Below, one piece after another: positions 34,440-44,486 of a DNA stretch of 64,000 nt. The stretch comes from Neopestalotiopsis rosae. Its lineage: Eukaryota; Ascomycota; Sordariomycetes; Amphisphaeriales; Sporocadaceae. The stretch lies in NCBI GenBank assembly GCA_023078685.1, contig JALGAS010000001.1, positions 496,001-560,000 of the forward strand, read 5' to 3'. Both the position numbers and the translations under genes were made by a program. Numbering within the stretch: position 1 is the stretch's first letter; every line of letters starts with the position of its first letter. Below the pieces are notes generated by a model, which was given only the letters and a program-made list of their open reading frames with translations, was not told where the DNA came from and made no database searches.

Positions 34440-35382
34440 ATGCCTCGCCTTCCCGATGATGAAGATGTGGAGGTGTTCCAGGAGGACGCCGAGCACATGT
34501 TGCAGACGAGCGAGCGGTCCGCCCGGCGGCTGTTCTCGGGCTTCAAGGACTTTGCCTTTTCGGGCAACATTCTCGAGATTGCTTTTGGTTTAATGTGAGT
34601 AATTCTTCGTTGCAATTAAAAAAAAAAAAAAAAAAAAAAGAGTCACCGTAAAATCCCCCAGATTCTCCTGATGGGATAAATACAAGTTCTCAAAAAGAGC
34701 ACGTGAGAGAGAGAGGCACGGGACCAGGACCAAGATGGCTGATAACTCCCCTCTAGTCTCGCCTCGGCCTTTACGGCTCTGACCACGTCTTTCGTCTCCG
34801 ACATTATCCTGCCGCCGCTGTCAGTGATTCTGCCGCTTAACAGGAACCTGGACGAGAAGTTTGCTGTCCTCCAGCGGGGTCCAAACTACGATGAGCTGGA
34901 TGGGTACACGACGCTCGCAATGGCCCAAGAGGACGGTGCTGTCGTATTGGCTTATGGGTAAGTAACACCAGCACAGGTCGCGTGGGTCTCCACGGCCGCA
35001 TTCTTGACTGAAAGAAGAGAGAGCCCCATTGGTTGGGTTAAGAAAATGTTTCATGGACTAATTCTGCCGTCTACAAGTGTTTTTGTGAACAAGGTGTTCG
35101 AGTTTTTGGGAATGGGTTTCGCGCTGTACGGGCTGGCAATCCTCTACGAAGCCCTTTCCAAAGATCCGATCATCAAGCACACTGTCAAGTGCCGATATTG
35201 CAAGAAGCCGGTCAACGTCAAGGTATGTCGAGCTCCCTCGAAATGGGCACCACCTGCGTGGAATAAGGTACACTGACCATGACATGTTCGAACAGGCCAT
35301 TCGTTGCATCAATTGCACCAGCTGGCTGGACGGGCGTGAGGAGAAGGACCCGAGCCAGCAGGCCCTCGTTCGGCGACAATAG
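34440..35382 (+). CDS. MscL-type mechanosensitive channel with C-terminal zinc-ribbon-like tail
   Basis: A fungal member of the large-conductance mechanosensitive channel family, which opens under membrane tension. Exons 34440-34594, 34757-34957, 35078-35222 and 35296-35382 give 195 residues with consistent phases. The amphipathic N-terminus leads to the first helix (SGNILEIAFGLILASAFTALTTSFVSDIILPPL), whose small residues and LPPL end are hallmarks of MscL. A periplasm-equivalent loop and a second helix (FVNKVFEFLGMGFALYGLAIL) follow. The C-terminus has two CxxC pairs (CRYC...CINC), suggesting zinc binding, then a charged end. Intron 1 contains a 22-base A run at 34618-34639. The gene structure is clear; the physiological role in fungi is less so. 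Confidence 0.9.
34618..34639 (+). repeat. A22 homopolymer in MscL intron 1
   Basis: A run of 22 adenines lies within the first intron of the MscL gene. It is likely length-variable. Confidence 0.85.
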
Positions 35383-36033
35383 GAAGAGTCGCAGCCCGAA
35401 GCAGACTAGGCAGTGGTCGGTTCAGTGAGAAGCAAAGGTGAGCTTCAGGGCCAATGCATATTGGAGTGTAGGATATTGTCGAGGGCAGCTGGTGAAGAGA
35501 TCGCCTCATCAAAACACATCCTGCCGAGAGTGTAGCGGGCTGCACGCTCTGTGGGTGAACGAGACATGATGATTATGATGGCTGTTGCAATGCCCCAATG
35601 AAAAGATGTCGTGTGAAGAATGACAGTATAGACAAATCAGAACGCGTGGAGCCGACATTGACATCTTTGATGAATAGAGTATATGCCGACATATAGGAGA
35701 AGCTATGCCGAAATGCTAGTAGCGTCTGGGTCATTCTTGAGATGGCTTTGGGCTTACTTGTCCTCGAAATCATGGTACCATCAATACGACAAAGGTCCGT
35801 TCGATTGTAATAAGATTCATGTTGCTAAAACCCTAATATGAGTTGACTCAGAGTGCTCACCATGGTTGTCCACAACAGGTGAAAATGGGAAGTTCACATG
35901 TGTTTCTTGATATACTTCTAGACTACCATAGTTTCTAGATCTTTACTTTTTGTGACTTTTATCGCTACGCGCCAAAACGCCGTGCTATCATTATAACTCA
36001 TACCGTGGGACCTGTTGTGATGGTTTCATAAAT
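35383..36033. other. Convergent 3' region between MscL and the dehydrogenase gene
   Basis: No gene is seen. One TGACTCA occurs at 35844-35850 but no gene starts nearby, so I attach no meaning to it. Confidence 0.4.
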
Positions 36034-37061
36034 TTATCGACCAGCAACAACATTCAGTACACCACCATCCACAGCAATAATCTCTCCGTTGACGTCTAGA
36101 TTGTTTTCAGATTTATTAGCCTCACTGGCACTTATTATGGGTACGAAAGGGAACGAATCTTTGTTCGAATCTTTGTTCTGGCCTCGAATTTGAGGCATAG
36201 TAAAATGGTAGACCTGGAATTAAACTTACAGTGGTTGTTGGCGAGGTACAAAGCCGTCATACCCATCTCCTGATCGCGACCAGGTCTTTGCAGAGGAACG
36301 TGACCCTTTTCCTGGATCTTCTCGGCCGGGACGTGACTCTTGTTGCGGTCGTCGCTCTCCTTGGCCGTCATCTCCGAGGGGAAGTAGCCGGGGGCGATGG
36401 AGTTGACGCGGATGCCGGCGCGCTGGAACTCGGAGGACATGAGCTTGGTCAGGTGGACCGTGGCGCCCTTGGCCGTGTTGTAGCTAAAGTGGCCCTGGGC
36501 GTGGCGCATGATGCCCGACATGGACGAGATGGTGATGACCGAGGCGCCGAAGCGCTCGAGCTCGCCCTTTGGCTCCACGGCCGCCTGCAGCAGCGGCAAG
36601 AAGGCCACCGTGGTAAAGTAGACGCTCGTCACGTCCGTCAGGTGCGTCTGCTGCCACTCCTCGACGCTCTCATTGTCCCACAGCCGCTTCTTGAGGTCGT
36701 CGGCCTCCTCGTGCTCGGGCTCGGCCTTTGGGCCCGACACGCCCGCGTTGCAGACGAGCGTGTGGATGCACTTTTCCTTTTGACCCAGCTCCGCCACGAG
36801 CTTCTCCAGGTCGTCCTTCTTGGTCACATCGCAGGGTCCAATGGGGATGATGGCGCCGCCCGACGAAGATGCCGGGGCGTGCTCCTTGGCCGACTTTTCT
36901 AGTATCTCCATGCGCCTCCCCGTGATGTAGACCTTGGCGCCGTTGGCCGACAGCGCCTGTGAGATCATGAGACCGATTCCAGTTCCTCCTCCCGTAACAA
37001 CGGCAACCTTGCCCTTCATTCCAAATAGGCTGGCGGCATCGAAATGGTGTGTCTCGGCCAT
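36034..37061 (-). CDS. Short-chain dehydrogenase/reductase (classical SDR)
   Basis: An NAD(P)-dependent oxidoreductase of the classical SDR family, substrate unknown. Exons 37061-36230 and 36095-36034 are separated by a 134-bp intron (GTAAGT...CTAG, phase 1), giving 297 residues. The cofactor motif TGGGTGIG starts at residue 23 and NAG is in LVCNAGVSG. The catalytic serine is in ITISSMSG (about 179-180), with Tyr194 and Lys198 in HFSYNTAKGA. VNSIAPGYFPSEM follows, and exon 2 supplies the usual C-terminal VNGEIIAVDGG. I start at the ATG of MAETHH, since the extra 20 residues from the in-frame ATG at 37121 are not family-like. The central part of exon 1 (about 36390-36960) is strikingly GC-rich in third positions. 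Homologues near RhlG-like 3-oxoacyl reductases are possible. Confidence 0.9.
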
Positions 37062-37662
37062 GGCGAAGAAGTGTATCAACTTGGAATATCGCCGGTTCGA
37101 TGTGGTGATGGTGGATCTCAAACGACAATTGAGTGACGGGGATGTTTTGAGAATGTCAAACTGGAAGATGAACGTTCAATGTCCAGAAAGTGGTTTGCCA
37201 GTCTGTTTTGTATTGCTGCACATGAACAGAAATTTGTAGAGTAAACATATGTCATAAGCGTGTGCGTCCACATCAATGAATGACGTATGGTATACCTTAC
37301 ATCAGATGTGGGCCGACGCACATAAGTTTTGGATCGACAGGAACGTTTGCTCCTAACCTACCAGAAGCGCCGCTACCCAAGTATAAAAATGTAATTGTTT
37401 CACAACATAAAACCATAAAATGGCGGGGTATTAATTCCTTTTCTTACATAAAGTGAACTGGCGGTCATGGTGACTGCATTACCTATGTTTGCCGCAAATC
37501 GATCGGTTGGTTCCAATACACCATGGTACAGTCTAGTGGCCCGTCAGAGAGAAGAACTTAATGGGCATTATGCGCGCTTTCGTGCATCTTCATTTCAAGT
37601 TCGTATCCACGCATGTTATATACATATAGACTGCATCAAATCAAGGTTCAAACAACTTCTCC
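37062..37662. other. Intergenic region between the SDR start and the nitronate monooxygenase stop
   Basis: It contains the SDR promoter and the downstream region of the next minus-strand gene. Nothing else is seen. Confidence 0.4.
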
Positions 37663-38956
37663 TTACAGCTTCGCGAGTTGCTGGGTTCCCTTGCTCAGTG
37701 CAGCCGAGGCATCTGTGATGAACTCGTCCACGATTTCCTTGGCACTCTTTTCGTCATTCACCAAAGCAGCGCACTTGCCCATCAAGAACGGGCGGAACTG
37801 GTCCAACATATCATCAAGGTCATCGTCCTCGCTGGCGGAAGAAGCCGCATCACCAGTTCCGGGGATCTTGTCTCCGTCGCCCTTCATTACCTTCTCGAGA
37901 TCAGCTTCATAGGGCAATATGCCCTTGGAGGTAAGCTCCTTGAGCTCGTCTCGTCTGTCGTTCTCCCAGCTTTCAATATAGGGGTTCGTGCGGACACGAA
38001 GGGGACGGCCAGTGAAGATGAGCGTCCGGATGGTGTCGTCAAAGCTGGCAGTTCTGACTGACTCCTTGTGTGCTTGCGGTGCGCCAGCCTCGGTGGCCAA
38101 GATAAACCTGGTGCCTACCCAAACAGCCTCGGCACCCATCATGAGGGAAGCAGCAAGCATTTTACCGTCGTGGATACCACCAGCAGCAACGACCTGAACA
38201 GGCTTGCCGGTCAGAGGGCTCTTCGAGTTTTGGCAGATCTTGACGCATGCTGGAATGAGGACCGTCGTAGGCACGTCTCCTGTGTGACCACCACCCTCAC
38301 CACCTTGGGCACAAATGATGTCGCATCCAATATCAATGCACTTTTGCACATGCTTTGGGTGTCCGACCATGTTCATGTAGTAAATGCCGTGCTTGTGCAG
38401 CTTGTCCACCACTTCCTTTGGAGGAACACCGACAGCGGAAACGAACAGCTTTGCGCCGGACTCGATAATCACATCAACTAGCTGGTTCAGCTTTCCCTTG
38501 GTATAGTCGTAGCTGCACAATTGACACTAGTTAGCATACTGGAGATAGTAGATACTTGTTTGCAAGCTGTCGAGTGACAACTTGTCCATCGCATTTACAT
38601 ACTTGGTCTTTCTGGCGCTACCTCCGACCTGGGGAAGCAGCAGATCGATGCCAAATGGAGCGTTCTTGTCAACCAAGTCCTTCTTCAGCTCGTCAATCTG
38701 CTCTCTCAGCATGTCGGGCGAGTAGCTCATGCCGCCAATAACTCCGAGACCTCCAGCATTGGTGACAGCAGCCGCCAACTTGGGACCAGCTGCCACGTTC
38801 ATGCCTGCCAGGAGGATCGGGTGCTTAATACCGAAAAGCTCGGTGATGCCCGTCTTGATTTTCTCTGCGGGGACAACAATTGGTCAGCTTGACTCGGGAC
38901 TCTAGAAGCTGCTGTGGCCTGGGAGACACGAGGGAGTACTGACGAGGGGATGCCAT
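37663..38956 (-). CDS. Nitronate monooxygenase (2-nitropropane dioxygenase family)
   Basis: An FMN enzyme that oxidises alkyl nitronates such as propionate-3-nitronate to oxoacids, a detoxifying activity. Three exons: a 13-base first exon 38956-38944 (MASP plus one base), then 38864-38603 and 38512-37663, with GTCAGT and GTATGT donors. The product is 374 residues. Motifs include HPILLAGMNVAAGPKLAAAVTNAGGLGVIGG, FGIDLLLP, FVSAVGVPP, GHPKHVQK, AQGGEGGGHTGD (catalytic His region) and VVAAGGIHDGKMLAASLMMGAEAVWVGTRF, the FMN phosphate site. Splicing at GTATGT restores the expected KTNYDYTKGKL junction. An alternative donor four bases away would break it. Substrate range cannot be told from the sequence. 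Confidence 0.94.
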
Positions 38957-39884
38957 CTTGTTTCTTTTGCTGTCTACAGCTATACTAGATAGGCTTGGAA
39001 TGCGATTCGGGATGCGCGGCGGAAGGAGAACGGGTCAGCGGCAGTGGAGACGTTCAGTCGTTCTGTAGAGGATTGGAAAGAGCAAGAAGATGAAGTCGCA
39101 AGCGCCCGAAAAGAGGAGACGGCTATTCTATATATTGATCATACAAGGACAGGGAAGAGAAAAGAGATCAGACCTTCTTTCCCCAGCTTGCCCAGCCAAC
39201 AGCTATCCCGTTTGCCGTGAGTCTGGGGAAGTTCGCCGAGGGGAGATGCAGCGTGATGGGGTATTGTGGCACTACCCATGTGCGGGCTAATCTGATCCGG
39301 GCAAGCTAACCTAGGTCATGGAGACCCGCTATCAAAGTTGCCGAGGCACTTTTTCAGTGGTGTGGCATCTTGAACATGCGATTCGTCGTACGCTGCCTCA
39401 AAATGCAAGCAAACAATACATAACAACGACCCTGCCAACAAATGCCTACTGGTAGTACCGTGATCAATGATGACAGGATTTTGTGTCTTGAGGTACTACC
39501 ATGATTATTCTTTTGGCTCTTCATTTAAACAAGACCACTTGTGTCTGTCAACAAACAGACATGAGATCATGGCTGGCTTCCTTCTAAACCCCACATGAGC
39601 TTTCGATCCATGCGGGCCGCCTTCAGCGATGGGGACCTGATGGCACGCACGGTTGACCCAGGCTAAGATAGCGCGTCTGAAGTACCTACAGTCACCCTAG
39701 AACCCCTGGAAGACACATGCAGCAGCAGGCAGTCCAGAGGTTTTTTTTTACGCTTATGTCAGCCTCGGAGGATTTCTACACTGCAAGTGCTCAAGGTGCG
39801 TAAAAGACAAACAGCGCCGCCGGGTCAGGATCGACGGGAGACATCCCAAATCGGTGCCAATCAGATGTCAGAAGTGTCAACTCA
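38957..39884. other. Divergent promoter region, nitronate monooxygenase / fol1
   Basis: The shared upstream region of two divergent genes. No other coding signal is present. A T run lies near 39741-39749. Confidence 0.45.
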
Positions 39885-41495
39885 ATGAGCTTTACGTTAT
39901 TGCCTCGAGCATGGAGCTCTGTTGGTCGCCAATCGCATCCCGCTAAACTCCCTCGGACCTTGATCAACAAGACTGCTGCAGTTTCGAGGACAACAAGCCT
40001 GCCAGCCCGTTGGAAGATGGAACAGCCGAGTAGAACAGCTTGCGGCTGTGCTTCAGCAGCGAAGCGCAGTGGTAAGCGCTCTGCTTACATTGCCCTGGGC
40101 AGCAACCTAGGTGACCGGGTCACGGAGATCGAAAAAGCTTGCCATGAGATGGACTCTCGTGGCATCAAGGTCAAGAGGACTAGCAATCTCTGGGAAACCG
40201 AACCCATGTACGTCTTAGATCAGGATAGATTCGTGAATGGAGCATGCGAGGTGCGTTCGTTGCCTTTACCGTGAGGCTCTGTCCATAATATAGTCGTGGT
40301 TCACTAAAACTGGGAGCAGGTTGAGACTGAGATGGAACCACTGGCGCTATTAGATCAACTACAAGACATCGAGAGGACCATGGGCAGGAAAAAGCTAATA
40401 GACAAGGGTCCACGAAATATCGATCTTGATGTTCTGCTTTACGGCGATGAGGAAGTGAACCATGAGAGGCTTCAAGTGCCTCACATTGGCATCCCGGAAA
40501 GAGAGTTCGTCCTCCGGCCACTTGCCGAGCTGATACCAACAAAGGCAATTTACCCATCAAAGCCATGGAAACTAGTTCAAGACTTCCTGAACGAGCTGCC
40601 GCCGTCTTCTGAGCCTCTTTCTACTTTGACACCGATTTCTCCTTCGGTTGGTCCACTGAACGCACTCAAGGCCACCAGAAAGACCCACGTCATGGCTATT
40701 TTGAACACCACACCGGACTCTTTCTCCGACGGGGGTGTTCACACATTCGACTCAATGAGGGATACCATCCTCAGCTTTATTCGCGGCGGTGCGACCATGA
40801 TAGACATTGGCGGCCAATCCAGCGCACCCGGTACGCCCGACGTCAGTGCTCAGGAAGAAATCAATCGGGTCCTCCCGGCCATCGAACTTATCCGCAGCAT
40901 GCCAGAGTCCCAGCACGTGGCCATCAGCGTCGACACCTACCGGGCGCCCGTGGCCGAGGCGGCCGTCAAGGCCGGAGCCGACGTCATCAACGACATCTCG
41001 GCCGGGCAGCTCGACCCGGACATGCTCGCCACCATGGCCCGGCTGGGCAAGACCGTCTGCCTGATGCACATGCGCGGCACCCCGGCCACCATGAGTAAGC
41101 TCAACGAGTACCCGGACGGGCTGATCCCGACCATTGCCCGGGAGCTCCTCGAGCGCGTCGCCGAGGCCGAGGCCGCCGGCGTCCGGAGGTGGCGCATCAT
41201 CCTGGACCCGGGCCTGGGCTTCGCCAAGGTCGGCGAGCAGAACCTCCACGTCCTCCGCCACTTTGACGAGCTCCGCAGCTGGCCCGGCCTCGAGGGGTTC
41301 CCCTGGCTGCTGGGCTCGAGCCGCAAGAGCTTCATTGGCAAGGTCACGGGCGTGCCCAAGCCCATGGACAGGATCTTTGGTACCGCCACCACCGTGGCGG
41401 CCGCTGTGCAGATGGGGGCGGATATCGTCCGGGTTCACGATGTTGTCGAGATGGGTCAGGTTGTCAAAATGGCCGATGCTATTTGGCGGTATTGA
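39885..41495 (+). CDS. fol1: Bifunctional HPPK-dihydropteroate synthase (folate synthesis)
   Basis: A folate-pathway enzyme with 6-hydroxymethyl-dihydropterin pyrophosphokinase followed by dihydropteroate synthase, the sulfonamide target. Exons 39885-40250 and 40320-41495 (GTGCGT donor, AGCAG acceptor, phase 0) give 513 residues. Residues 1-60 are Arg/Ser-rich without acidic residues early on, consistent with a mitochondrial presequence; yeast Fol1 is mitochondrial. HPPK has AYIALGSNLGDR, LWETEPMYV and GPRNIDLDVLLYGD. DHPS has MAILNTTPDSFSDGG, MIDIGGQSSAPGT, SVDTYRAPVAEAAVKAGADVINDI, LDPGLGFAK and LLGSSRKSFIGK. No dihydroneopterin aldolase domain precedes HPPK, unlike trifunctional yeast Fol1. 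Third-position GC rises sharply at about 40900 and falls near 41380. Confidence 0.95.
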
Positions 41496-41876
41496 GGTCG
41501 TTCTGGCTAGCGAGAAATATATCAAATCAGCATCTACAGAGATACGTCACATTCAACAAGAGACGTATACTGCTGCTAAAATCACAGCCGGCTCTTCTCC
41601 AAAGCTAGTCATTATAGGCAATTGACACATTAGGTCATGTGGTGATAATGGCAATGTTGCCCCTCAAATACTAGTGCAGATTGTGTTCAAGACTTGAACA
41701 TCTATCTAGGTATACAGCATGCAATGCATGATCCAAAAAGACCCTATTTAAAAACATGATTCCAAGGCCTCCAAACTCCGAAACGATCAACTCAAAGACT
41801 CGGGTGGATCGACTCGCGCCAAAATAACTGAAATCAGAAGATGGCAAGTCCCGCGAAGAAATCCTGACTTTTCATT
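41496..41876. other. Convergent 3' region between fol1 and ppg1
   Basis: No gene or repeat is seen in this short region between two stop codons. Confidence 0.4.
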
Positions 41877-43319
41877 CTACAGGAAATAATCAGCCACAGG
41901 CTTCTTGGCCGGCATACCTCTCGAGTCCTGCGGCGCCGCCTGGAAGACTCTATACCGCCTGGCCGGGCCACTCTTCATTAGGCTATCAGGATCGGCCAGA
42001 ATACCCCTGGCGTCTTGCGATCGTCCGATATCGCCGTTACTGCGGGTCATGATGCTTTCGCCGCCTCCGTCTTCCGAGAGCTCAAGCACGGCGGCGACGT
42101 TGCCGCATCTGTAGCAGTAGTTGGGTGCTGACCACACCGTCACTATGCTAGCGTCAAACATTTCCTTGAACCCTTCCATCACCAGCTGATGTGCCCGCGC
42201 AATCAGCGAAAGATCATTCTTGTGGTTGAAGACCTTGACTATATCAGCTCCAAACAAGAAGCCTGCACCTCGTGGTGAAAGCCCCCAACCGTCGATCTCG
42301 TCGGGATCCGACCAGAGCAGATCGCACATGGCTCCCTCATGAGGAACTTCTTGTTTCCGATCAAGCAGGCGGATCTTATCCACCGTGTCTATCAATGGAG
42401 AGAGACCACCATGAACGCACAGCACTGCACCGGTGGGGTTGCCGTTGCTTCCACCGCTGGATCCTGATGCGCCGGAACCTGGAGGACCCGTGTTTGCAGG
42501 AATGCCATTGGGGCTCTTTTGTTCCGATGGTTGTCTGCCAAACCTGCTCATTACTTCTCCGTCCGCGTTGCAGACCTCAATCTCGATTTCTTCTTCCTCG
42601 TATGCTTCGCTGGATACTCTGTCGTTGGGCGGCGAAAGGGTGTTGGATGCGCCAAGCACGATGGCGCCGAGAGCTAGGTAGTCAAAAACGTCGCAGCAAT
42701 ACCGCCAAACATTTGCGCTTCCATATTTACGTAGACATTCGTCATAAAAGCCGTATACGGTCGTGATTTGGCGGGATTCGTGGTTGCCGCGGATGAGAGT
42801 CATGCGGTCCGGGTATCGGACCTTGAGACAAAGTAGTAGAAGAAATGACTCTAGGGAATAGAAACCTCTGTCGACAAAGTCACCTGCAGTCAAGAATCGC
42901 ATGTGTTAGCAATAATTCAACAAAAACAATCCAGTTCGCGCCTCTTTTCCCACGGCTTACCCATGAAGAGGTAGTTGGTATCCGGCGGGTCACCTCCAAC
43001 TCGGAAAAGCTCCATTAAATCATGGAACTGGCCATGAATGTCACCGCATATCTGTCGTTATTGTAAGCGTCTTGAATCCTGCCGGGGGACTGGGATTTTG
43101 GCGCATACTGTGACGGGCGCTGCGACCGTGACAACGTTGCCTTCCTCGATCAGCAGCTCACGCGCCTTGTGGCAGAGCTCGCGAACCTGGGCCTCGGGAA
43201 TAGGTCGACATGCCCGAAGCTGGGCAATCGCACTACAGTAGAAGAGAGCATGTTAGCAAGACATGCTAGTGGGGCGAATCTACGAAGGAAAGCCAACCGT
43301 ACTTGTCGAGATCACTCAT
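41877..43319 (-). CDS. ppg1: PP2A-like Ser/Thr protein phosphatase Ppg1
   Basis: A catalytic subunit of the PP2A/PP4/PP6 group. Yeast Ppg1 works with a STRIPAK-like Far complex. Exons 43319-43303, 43232-43109, 43051-42961 and 42883-41877 give 412 residues, beginning with a 17-base exon. [19 protein letters not shown] is typical of the Ppg1 group. Metal-site motifs [29 protein letters not shown] and CVHGGLSP are intact, with [21 protein letters not shown] and [12 protein letters not shown] later. The C-terminus DYFL matches the methylated end of PP2A-type subunits. A Gly/Ser/Glu-rich insertion of about 75 residues sits between AIVLGAS and AVLCVHGG, where the canonical core has almost none, and there is a longer C-terminal tail. 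Family call is firm; the subgroup is very likely. Confidence 0.93.
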
Positions 43320-44120
43320 GTTTGCGACAACAGATTACTGGGGCTCGGGAATAGTTTTGTCTAGGCGCCGACACGCAGTGTCGGTTGAGCCTGTTGGGAG
43401 GGCTTGCAGATAAGCTACGGCAAAAGGGTCATGTCAAATGGGTGGTGACGTTTTGAAGCTCCTGGGCTGCACGAACTCTAATCTGCTGGTCGCCGTTGAG
43501 GGTCGTTGGGGCTTGTGGGGTTGGGATTTGGATTGTTCACGATGTTCGGGCGCTGCGTCGCGTGCATCCGTGTCGCGGGTCAAATTTCGATAAATGGGTG
43601 TGGCTTGAGCGGTGGAAAATGACGACAATCGGTGGTTCGTCTCCGGTTTGTCTTTACTTCAGTGGCGGGTTGGCGCCTGGACAGACGTGACGTGGGCAAT
43701 TAGTATGTGGCTGGTATCCACCGATATCGAACTTAGGCGTCTGGGGGTCCCTTGCAGCTCCGGTACGTACTGGAATCGTGGCGGTTGGTTCTGCCTAGGT
43801 CGGTTCCCATTGGTCAATCAGGCGTCGTTCAATGAGAAGCTGAGGATTTGAAGCTTGGTTGCATAAATTCAAGTCAAATTTCATAGCACCGCACATCGTA
43901 CGACGACAATAGCGCGCCCAGCACCAGCTCAACCACGCAACGCCGTGGTATCTCCTCAGCCTCTGGGAAATCCGGAATCATTGTGACTGGTTCGTCCGCG
44001 TCATGATCTGGTCATAGGGGGGTTTTTCTACAGGTAGCTCCACGCTCGGTTCATGCCTCCAAAGACCTACCAAATAACCGCTCAACTAGGCGCATCGCTT
44101 TCCCGTGCAAACCCGCGACG
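43320..44120. other. Divergent promoter region, ppg1 / small membrane protein
   Basis: Shared upstream region of two divergent genes. No other gene is seen. Confidence 0.4.
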
Positions 44121-44486
44121 ATGCCTCCCCATTTACATCCTCGGTCGCGGATGACCTCTTCGCTCTTCGGCATCACTGTCGCCGCCAGCTTCTTCGTCGT
44201 AGGACTACCGCATGTTCTGCCTTGTCCCGCTCCTCGGGTCAAACTCGCCGACTCAGAAACCACAGCCGACGGCACGAGGCGGAGGAGGAGGAGGCGGACC
44301 GAGACAACAGAGGTTCAGGATGGCATAGCTCAATTCAAGAGCAGTAAGGAAGACTTTGAGAGATCAGCAAACAACAACTCGACAAAGAGAGAGTGCCCGG
44401 TGCCCAAGCCATCGGGCGTCCTTGGCGGGCTTATGGGCTTTGGTCGGACGACAACAGACAGCGAACAGTCTCGGGACGACAGGTGA
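44121..44486 (+). CDS. Small single-pass membrane protein, unknown function
   Basis: A 121-residue intronless frame. MPPHLHPRSRMTSS gives a basic N-terminus, then one hydrophobic helix at about residues 15-34 (LFGITVAASFFVVGLPHVL) followed by PCPAPRV, a run of seven arginines and an acidic/polar middle. Near the end is ECPVPKPSGVLGGLMGFGR. A basic start plus a single helix suits an inner-mitochondrial or ER single-pass protein. The pattern looks conserved rather than random, and I have the impression of similar small proteins in other Sordariomycetes, but I cannot name a family. The gene is divergent from ppg1. Confidence 0.6.
   Translation: MPPHLHPRSRMTSSLFGITVAASFFVVGLPHVLPCPAPRVKLADSETTADGTRRRRRRRTETTEVQDGIAQFKSSKEDFERSANNNSTKRECPVPKPSGVLGGLMGFGRTTTDSEQSRDDR

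Noticed and set aside
35844..35850. TGACTCA site between MscL and the SDR gene
   Set aside because: It lies in a convergent 3' region with no gene start nearby; probably chance.
38513..38606. Alternative phase-0 splice in the nitronate monooxygenase gene
   Set aside because: Using TAT|GTAAAT with the upstream TAG acceptor adds four residues and a less usual donor. GTATGT with GTGCAG restores the family-typical KTNYDYTKGKL.
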